NCBI RefSeq assembly: GCF_022354465.1 | Contig: NZ_CP092361.1 | Coordinates: 1,240,001-1,304,000 of the forward strand | DNA length: 64,000 nucleotides | Direction of reading: 5' to 3' | Origin: Wielerella bovis | GTDB lineage: Bacteria > Pseudomonadota > Gammaproteobacteria > Burkholderiales > Neisseriaceae | Shown here: positions 10,201 to 18,141 of the stretch, in pieces | How the letters are laid out: each line of letters opens with the position of its first letter | Position numbering within the stretch: position 1 is the stretch's first letter | The notes under the pieces: generated by a model | Told to the model about the DNA's origin: nothing | Seen by the model: only the letters and a program-made list of their open reading frames with translations | Database searches by the model: none | Translations under genes and position numbers: made by a program

Positions 10201-10809
10201 TTAATTTGCACCGTAAACTTTAAAACGTTCTTCCAATGGATTAAATGTTTTTTCGCCAGCAGGTGCATCAATGCCACCAAATACCATTTGCGCACGCAAT
10301 GTCCAATTGGCAGGAATATCCCATGTTTTAGCCACTTCTGCATCAATGACAGGATTATAGTGCTGCAAATTTGCGCCCACATCCGCAGCTGCCAAAGTTG
10401 TCCAAATCGCATATTGTGTCATCGCATTTGCATGGTCTGCCCAAATAGGGAAATTGGCTGCATAAGCAGGGAATTGTTCTTGTAAACCGCGTACAACGGC
10501 TTGGTCTTCAAAAAACAAAATGCTGCCTGCCCCTGCTTTGAAGGCATTTAATTTATTGGCAGTAGGTTCAAATTTGTCTTCTGGCACAATTTTGCGTAAT
10601 TCAGCGGCGGCAATATCCCACAATTTTTCGTGTTCCAAGCCAAACAATACAACAGCACGGGTAGATTGTGAGTTAAAAGATGAAGGAGTATGCAGCACCG
10701 CGTGTTCCACAATTTGTGAAATTTCGGCTTGGCTAACAGGCAGTTCTTTGTTTAAAACATAGATAGTGCGGCGTTTTTCTGCAATTTGTTGCAAAGTTTG
10801 TACAGACAT
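10201..10809 (-). CDS. Nitroreductase family protein (Frm2/Hbn1-like)
   Basis: A 202 aa FMN-dependent nitroreductase-fold protein. The N terminus has EKRRTIYVLNKELPVS, followed by HTPSSFNSQSTRAVVL, the FMN/phosphate region of the Frm2-like subgroup. The middle has WADHANAMTQYAIWTTLAA and the end has MVFGGIDAPAGEKTFNPLEER, both typical of that subgroup. The frame is open further upstream, but I chose the ATG at 10809 because AAGGAAAG lies 5-8 bases before it and the upstream residues are unlike the family. The physiological substrate is unknown. It is divergent from the TauE-like gene. Confidence 0.85.
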   Translation of the reverse strand: MSVQTLQQIAEKRRTIYVLNKELPVSQAEISQIVEHAVLHTPSSFNSQSTRAVVLFGLEHEKLWDIAAAELRKIVPEDKFEPTANKLNAFKAGAGSILFFEDQAVVRGLQEQFPAYAANFPIWADHANAMTQYAIWTTLAAADVGANLQHYNPVIDAEVAKTWDIPANWTLRAQMVFGGIDAPAGEKTFNPLEERFKVYGAN

Positions 10810-11034
10810 AATGCTTTCCTTTGTGGGTGTTATTAAAAATAAATTGAAATTGTACTGCGAGCCATTTATTTTAACCAGCGCAATAATCAACAAACTATTT
10901 TTCTTTATAAGAAACATTGCCGAGATAGTTGTCAATATAAGTTAGTTAAAATAAAAACAATGCGATTTTATATTACCACATCAGGCAGCCTGAAAACGTG
11001 TAAAATGCTTTTTTTAGCTTTTATTGAAGCAATC

Positions 11035-11721
11035 ATGCACGAACCTATTACCCTACTTTCTTTGTTTTTACTTGGTTTTCTAGGTGGTACACATTGTGTT
11101 GGTATGTGTGGCGGACTAAGCAGCGCATTCGCCTTGCAATTACCACCGCATATTCAACGTATCTGGCTGATTATTTTGCTTAATGCAGGCAGAATTGGTA
11201 GCTATGTTGTTATCGGCGCACTGATGGGTGCATTGTCGCAAATTGGTAGTTTATTGGAACACACGCGCACCGTGCAACTGGGTTTGTCGCTTGCTGCTAA
11301 TATTTTATTATTGCTAATGGGCTTGTATTTAGCGGGCATTTTTTCGCTAGCAAGCAAAATTGAACTTTTGGGGCGACCCATTTGGCGGCGGCTAAATCCC
11401 TTGCTCAATCGCTTATTACCAATTCGTTCCGTATCAGCGTGTTTGGGCGTGGGCATATTGTGGGGCTGGTTGCCATGCGGCTTGGTTTACAATGCTTCTT
11501 TATATGCGCTCGGCAGCGGTTCAGCGATGCAGGGGGCATTGTATTTATTGGCGTTTGGTTTGGGAACATTGCCTAATTTATTGGCAGCAGGTATTTTTGC
11601 GGTACAACTGAAACAAATTTTGCAACATCGTATGCTGCGGTTGAGTGTGGGCTTGTTGGTCAGTTTATGGGCGATTTGGCAGATTATTCGGGTATGGTTG
11701 GTGTTTCAGGCTGCCTTTTAA
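11035..11721 (+). CDS. TauE/SafE-type membrane protein with HCxxMC motif
   Basis: Integral membrane protein of the sulfite exporter TauE/SafE family, subgroup often called urease accessory UreH-like or cytochrome-oxidase associated. About six membrane segments are visible. The first loop holds GGTHCVGMCGGLSS, a Cys/His cluster that suggests metal (copper) handling; the second half has GWLPCGLVYNASLYALGSGS. It may serve cbb3 oxidase assembly as related genes near cco operons do, but no such genes are nearby. I start at ATG 11035 because the HEPITLLSLFLL start fits the family; the open frame begins at 10960. The last residues (VFQAAF) are encoded by a DUS that overlaps the stop. Confidence 0.8.
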   Translation: MHEPITLLSLFLLGFLGGTHCVGMCGGLSSAFALQLPPHIQRIWLIILLNAGRIGSYVVIGALMGALSQIGSLLEHTRTVQLGLSLAANILLLLMGLYLAGIFSLASKIELLGRPIWRRLNPLLNRLLPIRSVSACLGVGILWGWLPCGLVYNASLYALGSGSAMQGALYLLAFGLGTLPNLLAAGIFAVQLKQILQHRMLRLSVGLLVSLWAIWQIIRVWLVFQAAF

Positions 11722-11726
11722 ATGTA

Positions 11727-11763
11727 AAAACCGCATTATATAAATAATGCGGTTCTTTTTTGC
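11727..11763 (+). terminator. Rho-independent terminator
   Basis: AACCGCATTAT pairs with ATAATGCGGTT around a 4-base loop, followed by CTTTTTT. It lies a few bases after the stop of the TauE-like gene. This is one of the few terminators in the window without DUS in the stem. Confidence 0.88.
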
Positions 11764-11821
11764 TTTCAGGATGAAACTTTTGCAAAAACCATGCAGGCAG
11801 CCTGAAAACGTGTAGATCAGA

Positions 11822-11930
11822 TATAGTCGCAGAACTGAAAAAGCAGTACGGCGTTGCCAACGCCCTTATGTACTATTCGTACACGGCGGGCGTTGTCGCC
11901 TTGTACTGCATTTTCATTTCTACGACTATA
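11822..11930. repeat. Correia-like MITE, TATAGTYGTAGAA class
   Basis: 109 bp from TATAGTCGCAGAACTGAAAA to TTTTCATTTCTACGACTATA. The interior has AGTACGGCGTTGCCAACGCC, a GTAC-bearing centre (TGTACTATTCGTACACGG) and CGTTGTCGCCTTGTACTG. It shares its terminal class with 3390-3491 and its core with all other elements of this window. Confidence 0.8.
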
Positions 11931-11960
11931 CTTTTCCTGATAATTTTATATAAAAACAAA

Positions 11961-12064
11961 TATGGTCGTTTGAAATAAAAATAATACAATGTTGTCAGCC
12001 CATTATGTACTTTTGTACACGATGGTCTCTATCGTCTTGTTAGTATTAATTTAAAACGACTATA
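11961..12064. repeat. Correia-like MITE, TATAGTCGTTTNAAA class
   Basis: 104 bp from TATGGTCGTTTGAAATAAAA to TTTAAAACGACTATA. It has the AATAATACA..GTTG segment and a GTAC-centred core (TGTACTTTTGTACACGATGG). Other members of this terminal class are at 31315-31412, 33673-33776 and the outer element at 58566-58776. Confidence 0.8.
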
Positions 12065-12093
12065 GTTGCATGGTGGAAAAAATGTTAGATTTA

Positions 12094-12257
12094 AGAACCT
12101 GTGTTCGTAAGATTGATAACTTGATTTTATTGTCAATTCATGCGAATACAAGGCGGCTTCCCACGCCAATATTGAACATATTGGCGTGGGAAGCCAACGC
12201 AGTAGTCGTATGAAGTGGCGATAAAAGCAAGCTATTAAGATTATGAACACAGGTTCT
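12094..12257. repeat. 164-bp MITE with AGAACCTGTGTTC ends
   Basis: Terminal inverted repeats AGAACCTGTGTTC / GAACACAGGTTCT. The centre is a strong palindrome, CTTCCCACGCCAATATTG then its complement ending in GGCGTGGGAAG. It differs from the copy at 23183-23346 at only about three positions. It has no credible gene. The high identity of the two copies suggests recent movement. The two families are unrelated in their ends. Confidence 0.82.
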
Positions 12258-12303
12258 AAGAATCCAACTTACAATTTGGGAGTTGCAAGGGTTTCAGGCT
12301 GCC

Positions 12304-13488
12304 TTATTGCTGCTCATCAGGCTGTTCGTGCTGATAATCCATAATAGACAAGCCGTCCAATGCCCCATCTTCGCCAGCTGTGGCATTTTTCTTACTGTTC
12401 AATTTAATTTGTAAACGCAAGTCGTTGGCAGAGTCGGCATTTTTAATCGCATCGTCATAGGAAATCATGTCGTCTTCATACAAATCAAACAAGGCTTGGT
12501 CAAAGGTTTGCATGCCCAATTCGCGTGATTTCGCCATGATTTCTTTAATGCCATGCACTTCGCCTTTCAAAATCAATTCGGAAATCAAAGGCGAGTTCAA
12601 CAAAATTTCTACTGCTGCTGAACGACCTTTACCTGTTTTTCGTGGAATCAAACGTTGCGAAATGAAACCTTTTAAGTTCAAAGATAAGTCAGTCAGCAAT
12701 TGGGTGCGGCGTTCTTCGGGGAAGAAGTTGATGATGCGGTCAAGTGCTTGGTTAGAGTTGTTGGCATGCAAGGTTGCCATACACAAGTGTCCTGTTTCGG
12801 CAAAAGCAAGCGCATAGTCCATGGTTTCGCGGTCGCGAATCTCACCAATCAAAATCACATCTGGGGCTTGGCGCAAGGTGTTTTTCAATGCGGCAAACCA
12901 GTTTTCGGTATCCACGCCGACTTCGCGTTGTGAAACGATGCAATTTTTGTGTGGATGCACATATTCAATCGGGTCTTCAATGGTAATGATATGACCAAAG
13001 CTGTTTTCATTGCGATAATCAATCATAGCAGCGAGAGATGTGGATTTACCCGAACCTGTACCGCCAACAAAAATCACCAAGCCACGTTTTTCCATAACCA
13101 CATCGCGCAATACAGGCGGCAATTTTAAATCTTCAAATTTGGGAATATCACTGGTAATCACACGGCAAACCAAAGCGGCTGCGCCACGTTGAATCATGGC
13201 ATTGATACGGAAACGAGATACACCAGCCAAACTGATGGCGAAGTTGCATTCGTTGGTGTTTAAAAATTCTTCGGCTTGTTTGTCGTCCATAATGGAACGC
13301 GCGATTTGCATGGTGTGTTCGGCGGTCAGCGGTTTATCGCTCAAACGGGTTAATTTGCCGTCCAATTTCATGGCTGGTGGGAAGCCTGCGGTGATGAATA
13401 AGTCCGAGCCTTTGTTTTTGACCATGTGAGTCAATAAGCTGTGAATGAACTTTTTCATTTCTTCGTTTACGGGTGGGAGTGCGGACAT
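12304..13488 (-). CDS. pilU: Type IV pilus retraction ATPase PilU
   Basis: Hexameric PilT-like ATPase at the inner-membrane base of type IV pili that aids pilus retraction; PilU works as an accessory to PilT. The N-terminal PAS-like domain (GSDLFITAGFPPAMKLDGKL) precedes the RecA-like core with Walker A GGTGSGKST, Asp box (TIEDPIEYVH), Walker B (APDVILIGEIRD) and His box (TGHLCMATLHAN). The 394 aa length with an acidic C-terminal tail (DEQQ) fits PilU more than PilT. AAGGAAAA precedes the ATG. pilT, often adjacent in Neisseria, is not in the window, and the upstream gene is unrelated. Confidence 0.87.
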   Translation of the reverse strand: MSALPPVNEEMKKFIHSLLTHMVKNKGSDLFITAGFPPAMKLDGKLTRLSDKPLTAEHTMQIARSIMDDKQAEEFLNTNECNFAISLAGVSRFRINAMIQRGAAALVCRVITSDIPKFEDLKLPPVLRDVVMEKRGLVIFVGGTGSGKSTSLAAMIDYRNENSFGHIITIEDPIEYVHPHKNCIVSQREVGVDTENWFAALKNTLRQAPDVILIGEIRDRETMDYALAFAETGHLCMATLHANNSNQALDRIINFFPEERRTQLLTDLSLNLKGFISQRLIPRKTGKGRSAAVEILLNSPLISELILKGEVHGIKEIMAKSRELGMQTFDQALFDLYEDDMISYDDAIKNADSANDLRLQIKLNSKKNATAGEDGALDGLSIMDYQHEQPDEQQ

Positions 13489-13618
13489 TATGTTTTCCTT
13501 ATGTATTTGATTTATGATGATTCGGTAAAATTGAAAGGGGCGTATTTTATCTTGTTCAGGCTGCTTTGTCGCGTTTAGGCTGCCCGAAAATAAGGGAAGT
13601 GTTGTATCTTGTTATAAA

Positions 13619-13651
13619 AGGCAGCCTGAAAATCATTTTTTCAGGCTGCCT
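13619..13651. terminator. Inverted DUS pair
   Basis: AGGCAGCCTGAA at 13619-13630 and TTCAGGCTGCCT at 13640-13651 form a hairpin 10 bases past the stop of the ADP-ribosylglycohydrolase gene on the minus strand. Confidence 0.65.
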
Positions 13652-13660
13652 TTGGCATAT

Positions 13661-14431
13661 TTATTGTGTTATTTTTAATAAAATATCGCTGATTTCATGA
13701 GGCAAAATATGCAACACATTTTTGCGAATGGCGGCTGGAATACCGCCATAATACGCTTCGGCAATGCTGCCTGTAATCGCCGCAATCGTATCGCTGTCGC
13801 CACCCAAAGAAATCGCCAAACGAATCGCGTGTTCAAAACTGTGGCTATCCAAAAACGCGATGATGGCTTGCGGTACCGTGCCTTGGCAGCTTTCATAAAA
13901 ACGGTATTCTGGGCGAATTTGCTCGCAGGTTTGGCTTAAATCGTAGCCAAATTCGGATTCAATTTCTTGGCGAATATAATCCTTATTTTCGCCTTGTCGC
14001 GCCCAAAAAATAGCGGCGGCGGTGGCAAGTGCGCCTTTAATGCCTTCGGGATGATTGTGTGTGATAGCAGCAGATTGTTCGGCTTTATCCAACGTTTCGT
14101 CCAAGCTGTCAAATGCCCAACCAATCGCAGAAACACGCATGGCTGAGCCGTTGCCCCATGATTTATACGGTTGTGGGTCATTTGACCAAATCCATTGATT
14201 GAAACGTGCACCATACGCGCCACATGGATTGGGATAACGGCGACACCATGTTTGCATAATTACCGCTAAATCTTGCTCGCAACCGCCCAATACCCACTCG
14301 GCAACGGCGGCGGTGCAAATGGTGTCATCGGTGTAATCGGATGTGGGTGAGAAAAGTTCAAAATCGGTGTCTTTGTAATTATCAAATTCAAAGCATGAGC
14401 CAATAATATCGCCTGTTGCTGCGCCTAGCAT
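13661..14431 (-). CDS. ADP-ribosylglycohydrolase family protein
   Basis: A 256 aa all-helical protein of the DraG/ARH family, which removes ADP-ribose from modified proteins or nucleic acid using two metal ions. The metal ligands are visible in SDYTDDTICTAA near the N terminus and SLGGDSDTIAAITG near the C terminus; GNGSAMRVSAIGW and THNHPEGIKGALATA are also family motifs. The start MLGAATGDIIGS is the usual N terminus, preceded by AAAGGAAA. The substrate is unknown. No DraT-like transferase or macrodomain is adjacent. Confidence 0.9.
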   Translation of the reverse strand: MLGAATGDIIGSCFEFDNYKDTDFELFSPTSDYTDDTICTAAVAEWVLGGCEQDLAVIMQTWCRRYPNPCGAYGARFNQWIWSNDPQPYKSWGNGSAMRVSAIGWAFDSLDETLDKAEQSAAITHNHPEGIKGALATAAAIFWARQGENKDYIRQEIESEFGYDLSQTCEQIRPEYRFYESCQGTVPQAIIAFLDSHSFEHAIRLAISLGGDSDTIAAITGSIAEAYYGGIPAAIRKNVLHILPHEISDILLKITQ

Positions 14432-14498
14432 GATGATTTCCTTTATAAAATGTCAATGCAGCCTGAAAATAAATTGTAGCAGTTTTCAGGCTGCCTTT

Positions 14499-15344
14499 TC
14501 AGTTTTTTGCAGACAAATGTTGCCAAACTTTCACCGCATCTACTGTTTCACGCACATCATGTACGCGAACGATTTTTGCACCGTGTTGTATGGCAAACAA
14601 AGCCGCTGCTACGCTGCCAGCGACACGTTCGGCAGGAATTTCACGCTCTATCATCTCGCCAATCATGCGTTTGCGTGATACGCCAACTAATAAGGGTAAT
14701 GCGTAGGATGTAGATAATTGCGGTAAATGTTGCATCAATGCAATATTATGCGCCAGCGTTTTACCAAAACCAAATCCCACATCCAGAGTGATACGATTGA
14801 GCGCAATACCTGCTTGTTCACATAGGCGTACACGCTCACTCAAATAACGTGCTACTTCGTCCACAACATCTTGATAAACAGGATTATTTTGCATATTTTC
14901 AGGCAGCCCTTGCATATGCATTAAACATACACCTGCGGATGATTGCGCCACAAGTTCCATTGCGCCTTCATCTTCCAAAGCCTGCACATCGTTGATGATG
15001 TCGACATATCCTTGCTCCAACGCCAAACGCATTATCGCAGCACGGCGCGTATCCAAACTAATCGGTACGTTCCATTGTGCTAATTCAGCTAACACGGGTT
15101 GCACGCGTTGCCATTCGATTTCGGGCGAAACATAATCCGCATTGGGGCGCGTGGATTCGCCGCCAATATCTAAAATATCTGCGCCATCGTGCAACAGTTT
15201 TTCAGCATGTGCCAGCGTGTTTTTCAGGCTGCCAGAATACACGCCACCATCAGAAAAAGAATCGGGCGTAATATTGACAATGCCCATCACTTTTGGGCGA
15301 GACAAATCAATCGTAAATCGTGTGGTTTGCCAACGTGCAGACAT
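14499..15344 (-). CDS. folP: Dihydropteroate synthase
   Basis: Folate pathway enzyme that joins p-aminobenzoate to hydroxymethyl-dihydropterin diphosphate; target of sulfonamides. TIM-barrel with [14 protein letters not shown] (about residues 21-35), [14 protein letters not shown] and [23 protein letters not shown] and the C-terminal RVHDVRET. The 281 aa length is normal. CAGGAG precedes the ATG. It follows the META lipoprotein gene's upstream side with a 20-base gap and is separated from the ADP-ribosylglycohydrolase by DUS sites. glmM, which follows folP in many bacteria including Neisseria relatives, is not here. Confidence 0.95.
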   Translation of the reverse strand: MSARWQTTRFTIDLSRPKVMGIVNITPDSFSDGGVYSGSLKNTLAHAEKLLHDGADILDIGGESTRPNADYVSPEIEWQRVQPVLAELAQWNVPISLDTRRAAIMRLALEQGYVDIINDVQALEDEGAMELVAQSSAGVCLMHMQGLPENMQNNPVYQDVVDEVARYLSERVRLCEQAGIALNRITLDVGFGFGKTLAHNIALMQHLPQLSTSYALPLLVGVSRKRMIGEMIEREIPAERVAGSVAAALFAIQHGAKIVRVHDVRETVDAVKVWQHLSAKN

Positions 15345-15364
15345 AAAAACTCCTGTATTACAAA

Positions 15365-15799
15365 TTAAGGTGTAAACTGCATTTCAACGCCCATTTCATG
15401 GCGCAAAATCAAGCGATTATTTTGCAGCGAATATGTCCACGCACCTTGATGCGATGTTTGACTAAACGCTTGTTCCAATTTCATTTCTTCGTCGCAAGCC
15501 ATGAGTGTGCTTGCTATATTATCAAATTGAATTTGTGTGGAATCAATGATTTTTGCTTGGAATATCAGTTGATTACAGCCCATATTGGCGTGCGCATCGG
15601 GCATTTTGCTCAAATCCATATAAGCCTGCGCTTGTTGGATTTGTTGTGTTGAAAATCCTGTAAACGCAGCCAGTTGCCATTTTCCAGCTAAAGGCAAAGA
15701 TGGTGCATTTTGTTGATTGACAATCGTATTCTGCTGATTGGGTATAGACGTGGTACACGCGCAGAGTAACGCTGCACATAAAAGTGGTAAAAATTTCAT
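15365..15799 (-). CDS. META-domain lipoprotein (HslJ-like)
   Basis: A 144 aa protein with a lipoprotein signal ([12 protein letters not shown]), so it is likely anchored in the outer membrane facing the periplasm. After a Gln/Asn-rich linker a single META domain starts at [12 protein letters not shown] and includes [21 protein letters not shown] and the final [11 protein letters not shown] strand, as in HslJ. HslJ is linked to novobiocin and heat tolerance in E. coli; the role here is unknown. It lies 20 bases upstream of folP on the same strand, so it may share the transcript. Confidence 0.85.
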   Translation of the reverse strand: MKFLPLLCAALLCACTTSIPNQQNTIVNQQNAPSLPLAGKWQLAAFTGFSTQQIQQAQAYMDLSKMPDAHANMGCNQLIFQAKIIDSTQIQFDNIASTLMACDEEMKLEQAFSQTSHQGAWTYSLQNNRLILRHEMGVEMQFTP

Positions 15800-15834
15800 G
15801 ATAAAAATTCTCCTACTAATGTTTTCAGGCTACA

Positions 15835-16203
15835 CTATTCTACTGGCAACACTTTTTCTTGCAAAGCAGGGAACAATTCACGTTCTTCAAAACGCGCATG
15901 GTCGCGTAATAATGTGGCAAAAGTCGTATTCCATTGTGCGCTATCAAATTGGGCAGCCTGAAACAAACGGCGTAATTGCGCATGCTCCTGTTCAAAACGT
16001 GTTTGCAAATCTGTCCGATTGAGTATTGTCCACAAAGGTGCAAATTGCGTTTCTTCGACACGAAAGTGTGTTTCCAAATCCACAAAATGCGCCGTAATTT
16101 CTTCACGATAATTGTTTTCAGGCTGCCTTAAAATACGCAAACACAATGCCAATGTATGATGATGCTCTTGCGAAAGTTTGATTAAAGTGGAATGTCGTTT
16201 CAT
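15835..16203 (-). CDS. Hemerythrin-like HHE domain protein
   Basis: A 122 aa four-helix protein with His and Glu residues spaced as in hemerythrin cation-binding domains: LSQEHHHTLAL, HFVDLETHFRVEETQF, EQEHAQLRRLF and LLRDHARFEERELFPAL. Such proteins bind a di-iron centre and may sense or store oxygen or nitric oxide, or protect iron centres. The specific role is not known. An internal DUS is read as RQPENN, and another as FQAAQF. It ends about 35 bases before the META lipoprotein gene starts. Confidence 0.85.
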   Translation of the reverse strand: MKRHSTLIKLSQEHHHTLALCLRILRQPENNYREEITAHFVDLETHFRVEETQFAPLWTILNRTDLQTRFEQEHAQLRRLFQAAQFDSAQWNTTFATLLRDHARFEERELFPALQEKVLPVE

Positions 16204-16551
16204 TTGATAAACCTTTTTACAAGATTATGATGTCAGTCGCGAAATAGCAAATTACAACTTTTGCAAATATAGTCTTTTAAAATCAAAATAATACAGCATT
16301 ATTAATTTCAAGCCAATAACAATATCTATAAAAATAAGAAGTCTAACAAATGGAAGATGACGTATAGCCGTTTCAAATTACATATAGAGAGTGAGAACCT
16401 GTATTCAATTTAAACCAGTATATACGCACATATTCAAACTGCTCTCGCTAGATTTTAATCAGAAGCAAAGTGTTTTTCTTTGATTATCATGAAATTGAGA
16501 GATGGCTTAAAAGAGATGGCTTAAAAGCAGAGAAGGTTTGATTCAAATACG
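16204..16551. other. Intergenic region with decayed repeats
   Basis: No gene is supported. ATAGTCTTTTAAAATCAAAA followed by ATAATACAGC near 16269 is the left half of a TATAGTCGTTT-class MITE. AGAACCTGTATTC near 16394 is an end of the AGAACCTG family fused to Correia-type sequence (AATTTAAACCAGTA). GAGATGGCTTAAAA is repeated twice in tandem at 16499-16526. Confidence 0.6.
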
Positions 16552-16584
16552 AAAAAAGCAACTTAAAAATCAAAGTTGCTTTAT
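16552..16584 (-). terminator. Terminator of tRNA-Arg
   Basis: On the minus strand AAAGCAACTTT and its partner AAGTTGCTTTTTTC form a stem with a U-run, about 40 bases downstream of the tRNA-Arg 3' end. Confidence 0.8.
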
Positions 16585-16625
16585 TGGGTTATGATGTGAG
16601 TTATTAATCTAAATAAATCGTATGG

Positions 16626-16698
16626 CGCACCCGACTGGGTTCGAACCGGCGACCTTCAGCTTCGGAAACTGACGCTCTTCCAACTGAGCTACGGGTAC
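16626..16698 (-). tRNA. tRNA-Arg (anticodon CCG)
   Basis: On the minus strand the 7-bp acceptor stem GTACCCG/CGGGTGC closes with one T-G pair. The D arm is GCTC...GAGC. The anticodon arm TCAGT-TTCCGAA-GCTGA gives anticodon CCG, reading CGG. The T loop is TTCGAAC. The T stem GCCGG/CCAGT has a C-A mismatch at 51:63 and a G-T pair at 49:65. CCA is not encoded. A terminator hairpin lies downstream. Confidence 0.92.
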
Positions 16699-16915
16699 GG
16701 CGCACTCATTAAAGAGTGAAAGCATACCCGAAATTTTATTTTTTGGCAAAATTTTCCACAAACACTGCAAATTAAACAAAGCAAAATCATATTATTTTAT
16801 ATTTAGGATTGGAAACCCCGATTGAATTCAGTATAATCACGCAAATTCATGTTAATGTAAATTAACAATACAAACCACTTTCTTCTCACAACCCTAAAAT
16901 GGCGAGAATAATTCC

Positions 16916-17710
16916 ATGAATTCATCTAAAAATAAAGTACGCGGTTCAGCAATGGTTACTTTGTTGGGCGGCATTATTATCCTAGTATCAGTTATTGTTT
17001 TATTAGCAAAATTGGCAAATAGTGGCTACCATAGTGAAGTGGCACAAACAACAGAAAGTGCAACAGAAACTCGTATTATGCCAAGTGGTCGCTTACAGTT
17101 GGGCGATGGTGCAGAACCAGGACAGCGCACAGGTCAGCAAGTATTTGATAAAATTTGTGCGCAATGCCATGCAGCAGATAGTGTTACACCAGACTCTCCC
17201 AAAATTACGCATAACGACCAATGGACTGCTCGAATTGCGCAAGGTTTTGATGTTTTAGTGCGTCATGCGATTGACGGCTTTAATACCATGCCTGCTCGTG
17301 GCGGTTCTCCTGATTTGACAGATGACGAGGTAGCGCGTGCGGTGGCGTATATGGCCAATCAATCAGGTGCTAATTTTACTGAACCTGCTGTGGGTGCAAA
17401 AGCCACAGCGAATGCTGAAACAGCTTCGGCAGCCGCTACTTCTTCCGTTGCAGATGCTGGTGATCGTGGTAAAGAAGTATATGATACAACTTGTTATGTA
17501 TGTCATGCAGCAACTTCGGTTATCCCTAATACGCCACGCATTACCAAAAATGATGAATGGGCACCACGTATTCAAAAAGGTAAAGCTACTTTGTTAGAAA
17601 ATGCAATGAAAGGTTTCAATGCAATGCCTGCCAAAGGTGGTAATCCAAACTTGACAGAAGCGGATATGAAAGCAGCCATTGATTATATGGTAAAACAGTC
17701 TGGTGGTTAA
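16916..17710 (+). CDS. Membrane-anchored diheme cytochrome c (c5-like)
   Basis: Electron carrier with one N-terminal membrane helix (VTLLGGIIILVSVIVLLAKL) and two class I cytochrome c domains in the periplasm. Heme sites are CAQCH (about residue 80) and CYVCH (about residue 193), each followed by a C-terminal Met region (FNTMPARGG and FNAMPAKGG). An Ala/Thr/Ser-rich linker joins the domains. In Neisseria a two-domain cytochrome c5 of this layout feeds electrons to cbb3 oxidase and, in gonococci, to nitrite reductase. The two domains are near duplicates of each other. It is monocistronic with its own terminator. Confidence 0.87.
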   Translation: MNSSKNKVRGSAMVTLLGGIIILVSVIVLLAKLANSGYHSEVAQTTESATETRIMPSGRLQLGDGAEPGQRTGQQVFDKICAQCHAADSVTPDSPKITHNDQWTARIAQGFDVLVRHAIDGFNTMPARGGSPDLTDDEVARAVAYMANQSGANFTEPAVGAKATANAETASAAATSSVADAGDRGKEVYDTTCYVCHAATSVIPNTPRITKNDEWAPRIQKGKATLLENAMKGFNAMPAKGGNPNLTEADMKAAIDYMVKQSGG

Positions 17711-17735
17711 TCGTTAAGCAATATATAATAATATA

Positions 17736-17772
17736 CAAACACGGTATTTATTGGAAATACCGTGTTTTTTGT
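17736..17772 (+). terminator. Rho-independent terminator of the cytochrome gene
   Basis: AAACACGGTATT and AATACCGTGTTT pair around a short loop and are followed by TTTTG. It lies about 26 bases after the stop codon. Confidence 0.88.
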
Positions 17773-17891
17773 TTTCATGCTGCCTAAATAAGTTGTGTAA
17801 AAGTTTCAGGCTGCTTTTTTAGCTTAAGACAACCTAAAACTAGGCTATTCATTTTCATGTATAGTCGTTCTTTCTTATGCTGATTTGTATA

Positions 17892-17998
17892 TATGGTGAA
17901 TTCAATTTAAACCAGTACAGCGTTGCCAGCTCCCTTATGTACTATATGTACACGGCGGTCGCTGTCGCCTTGTCCTGATTTAAATTGAATCCACCATA
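17892..17998. repeat. Correia-like MITE, TATAGTGGATTCAATTTAAA class
   Basis: 107 bp from TATGGTGAATTCAATTTAAA to TTTAAATTGAATCCACCATA. The interior is CCAGTACAGCGTTGCCAGC, a GTAC-centred core (TGTACTATATGTACACGG) and GCTGTCGCCTTGTCCTGA. Ends and core are very close to those of Neisseria Correia elements. Other members: 33408-33512, 44362-44468, 46922-47028, 53992-54099. Confidence 0.85.
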
Positions 17999-18141
17999 GT
18001 ATATTCTGTTCTCTTGTCTTCCTTATTTCCATTTTAAACAACTAATAGATGTGAATCCATCATTGGAAGATATATGAAATCATGTTTCTTTGCCAGAAAA
18101 TCAGATTCACATCTGCACGAAAATAATAATGGAATGTGGTT

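Noticed and set aside
12029..12250. Open frame of 73 codons in the repeat cluster, echoed at 23145-23423
   Set aside because: It lies inside the 164-bp AGAACCTG element and its flanks; the similar peptide in both places comes from the repeat, not from a gene.
13661..14431. ADP-ribosylglycohydrolase as an antitoxin of a DarT-like system
   Set aside because: No macrodomain and no adjacent ADP-ribosyltransferase gene; the family alone does not support it.
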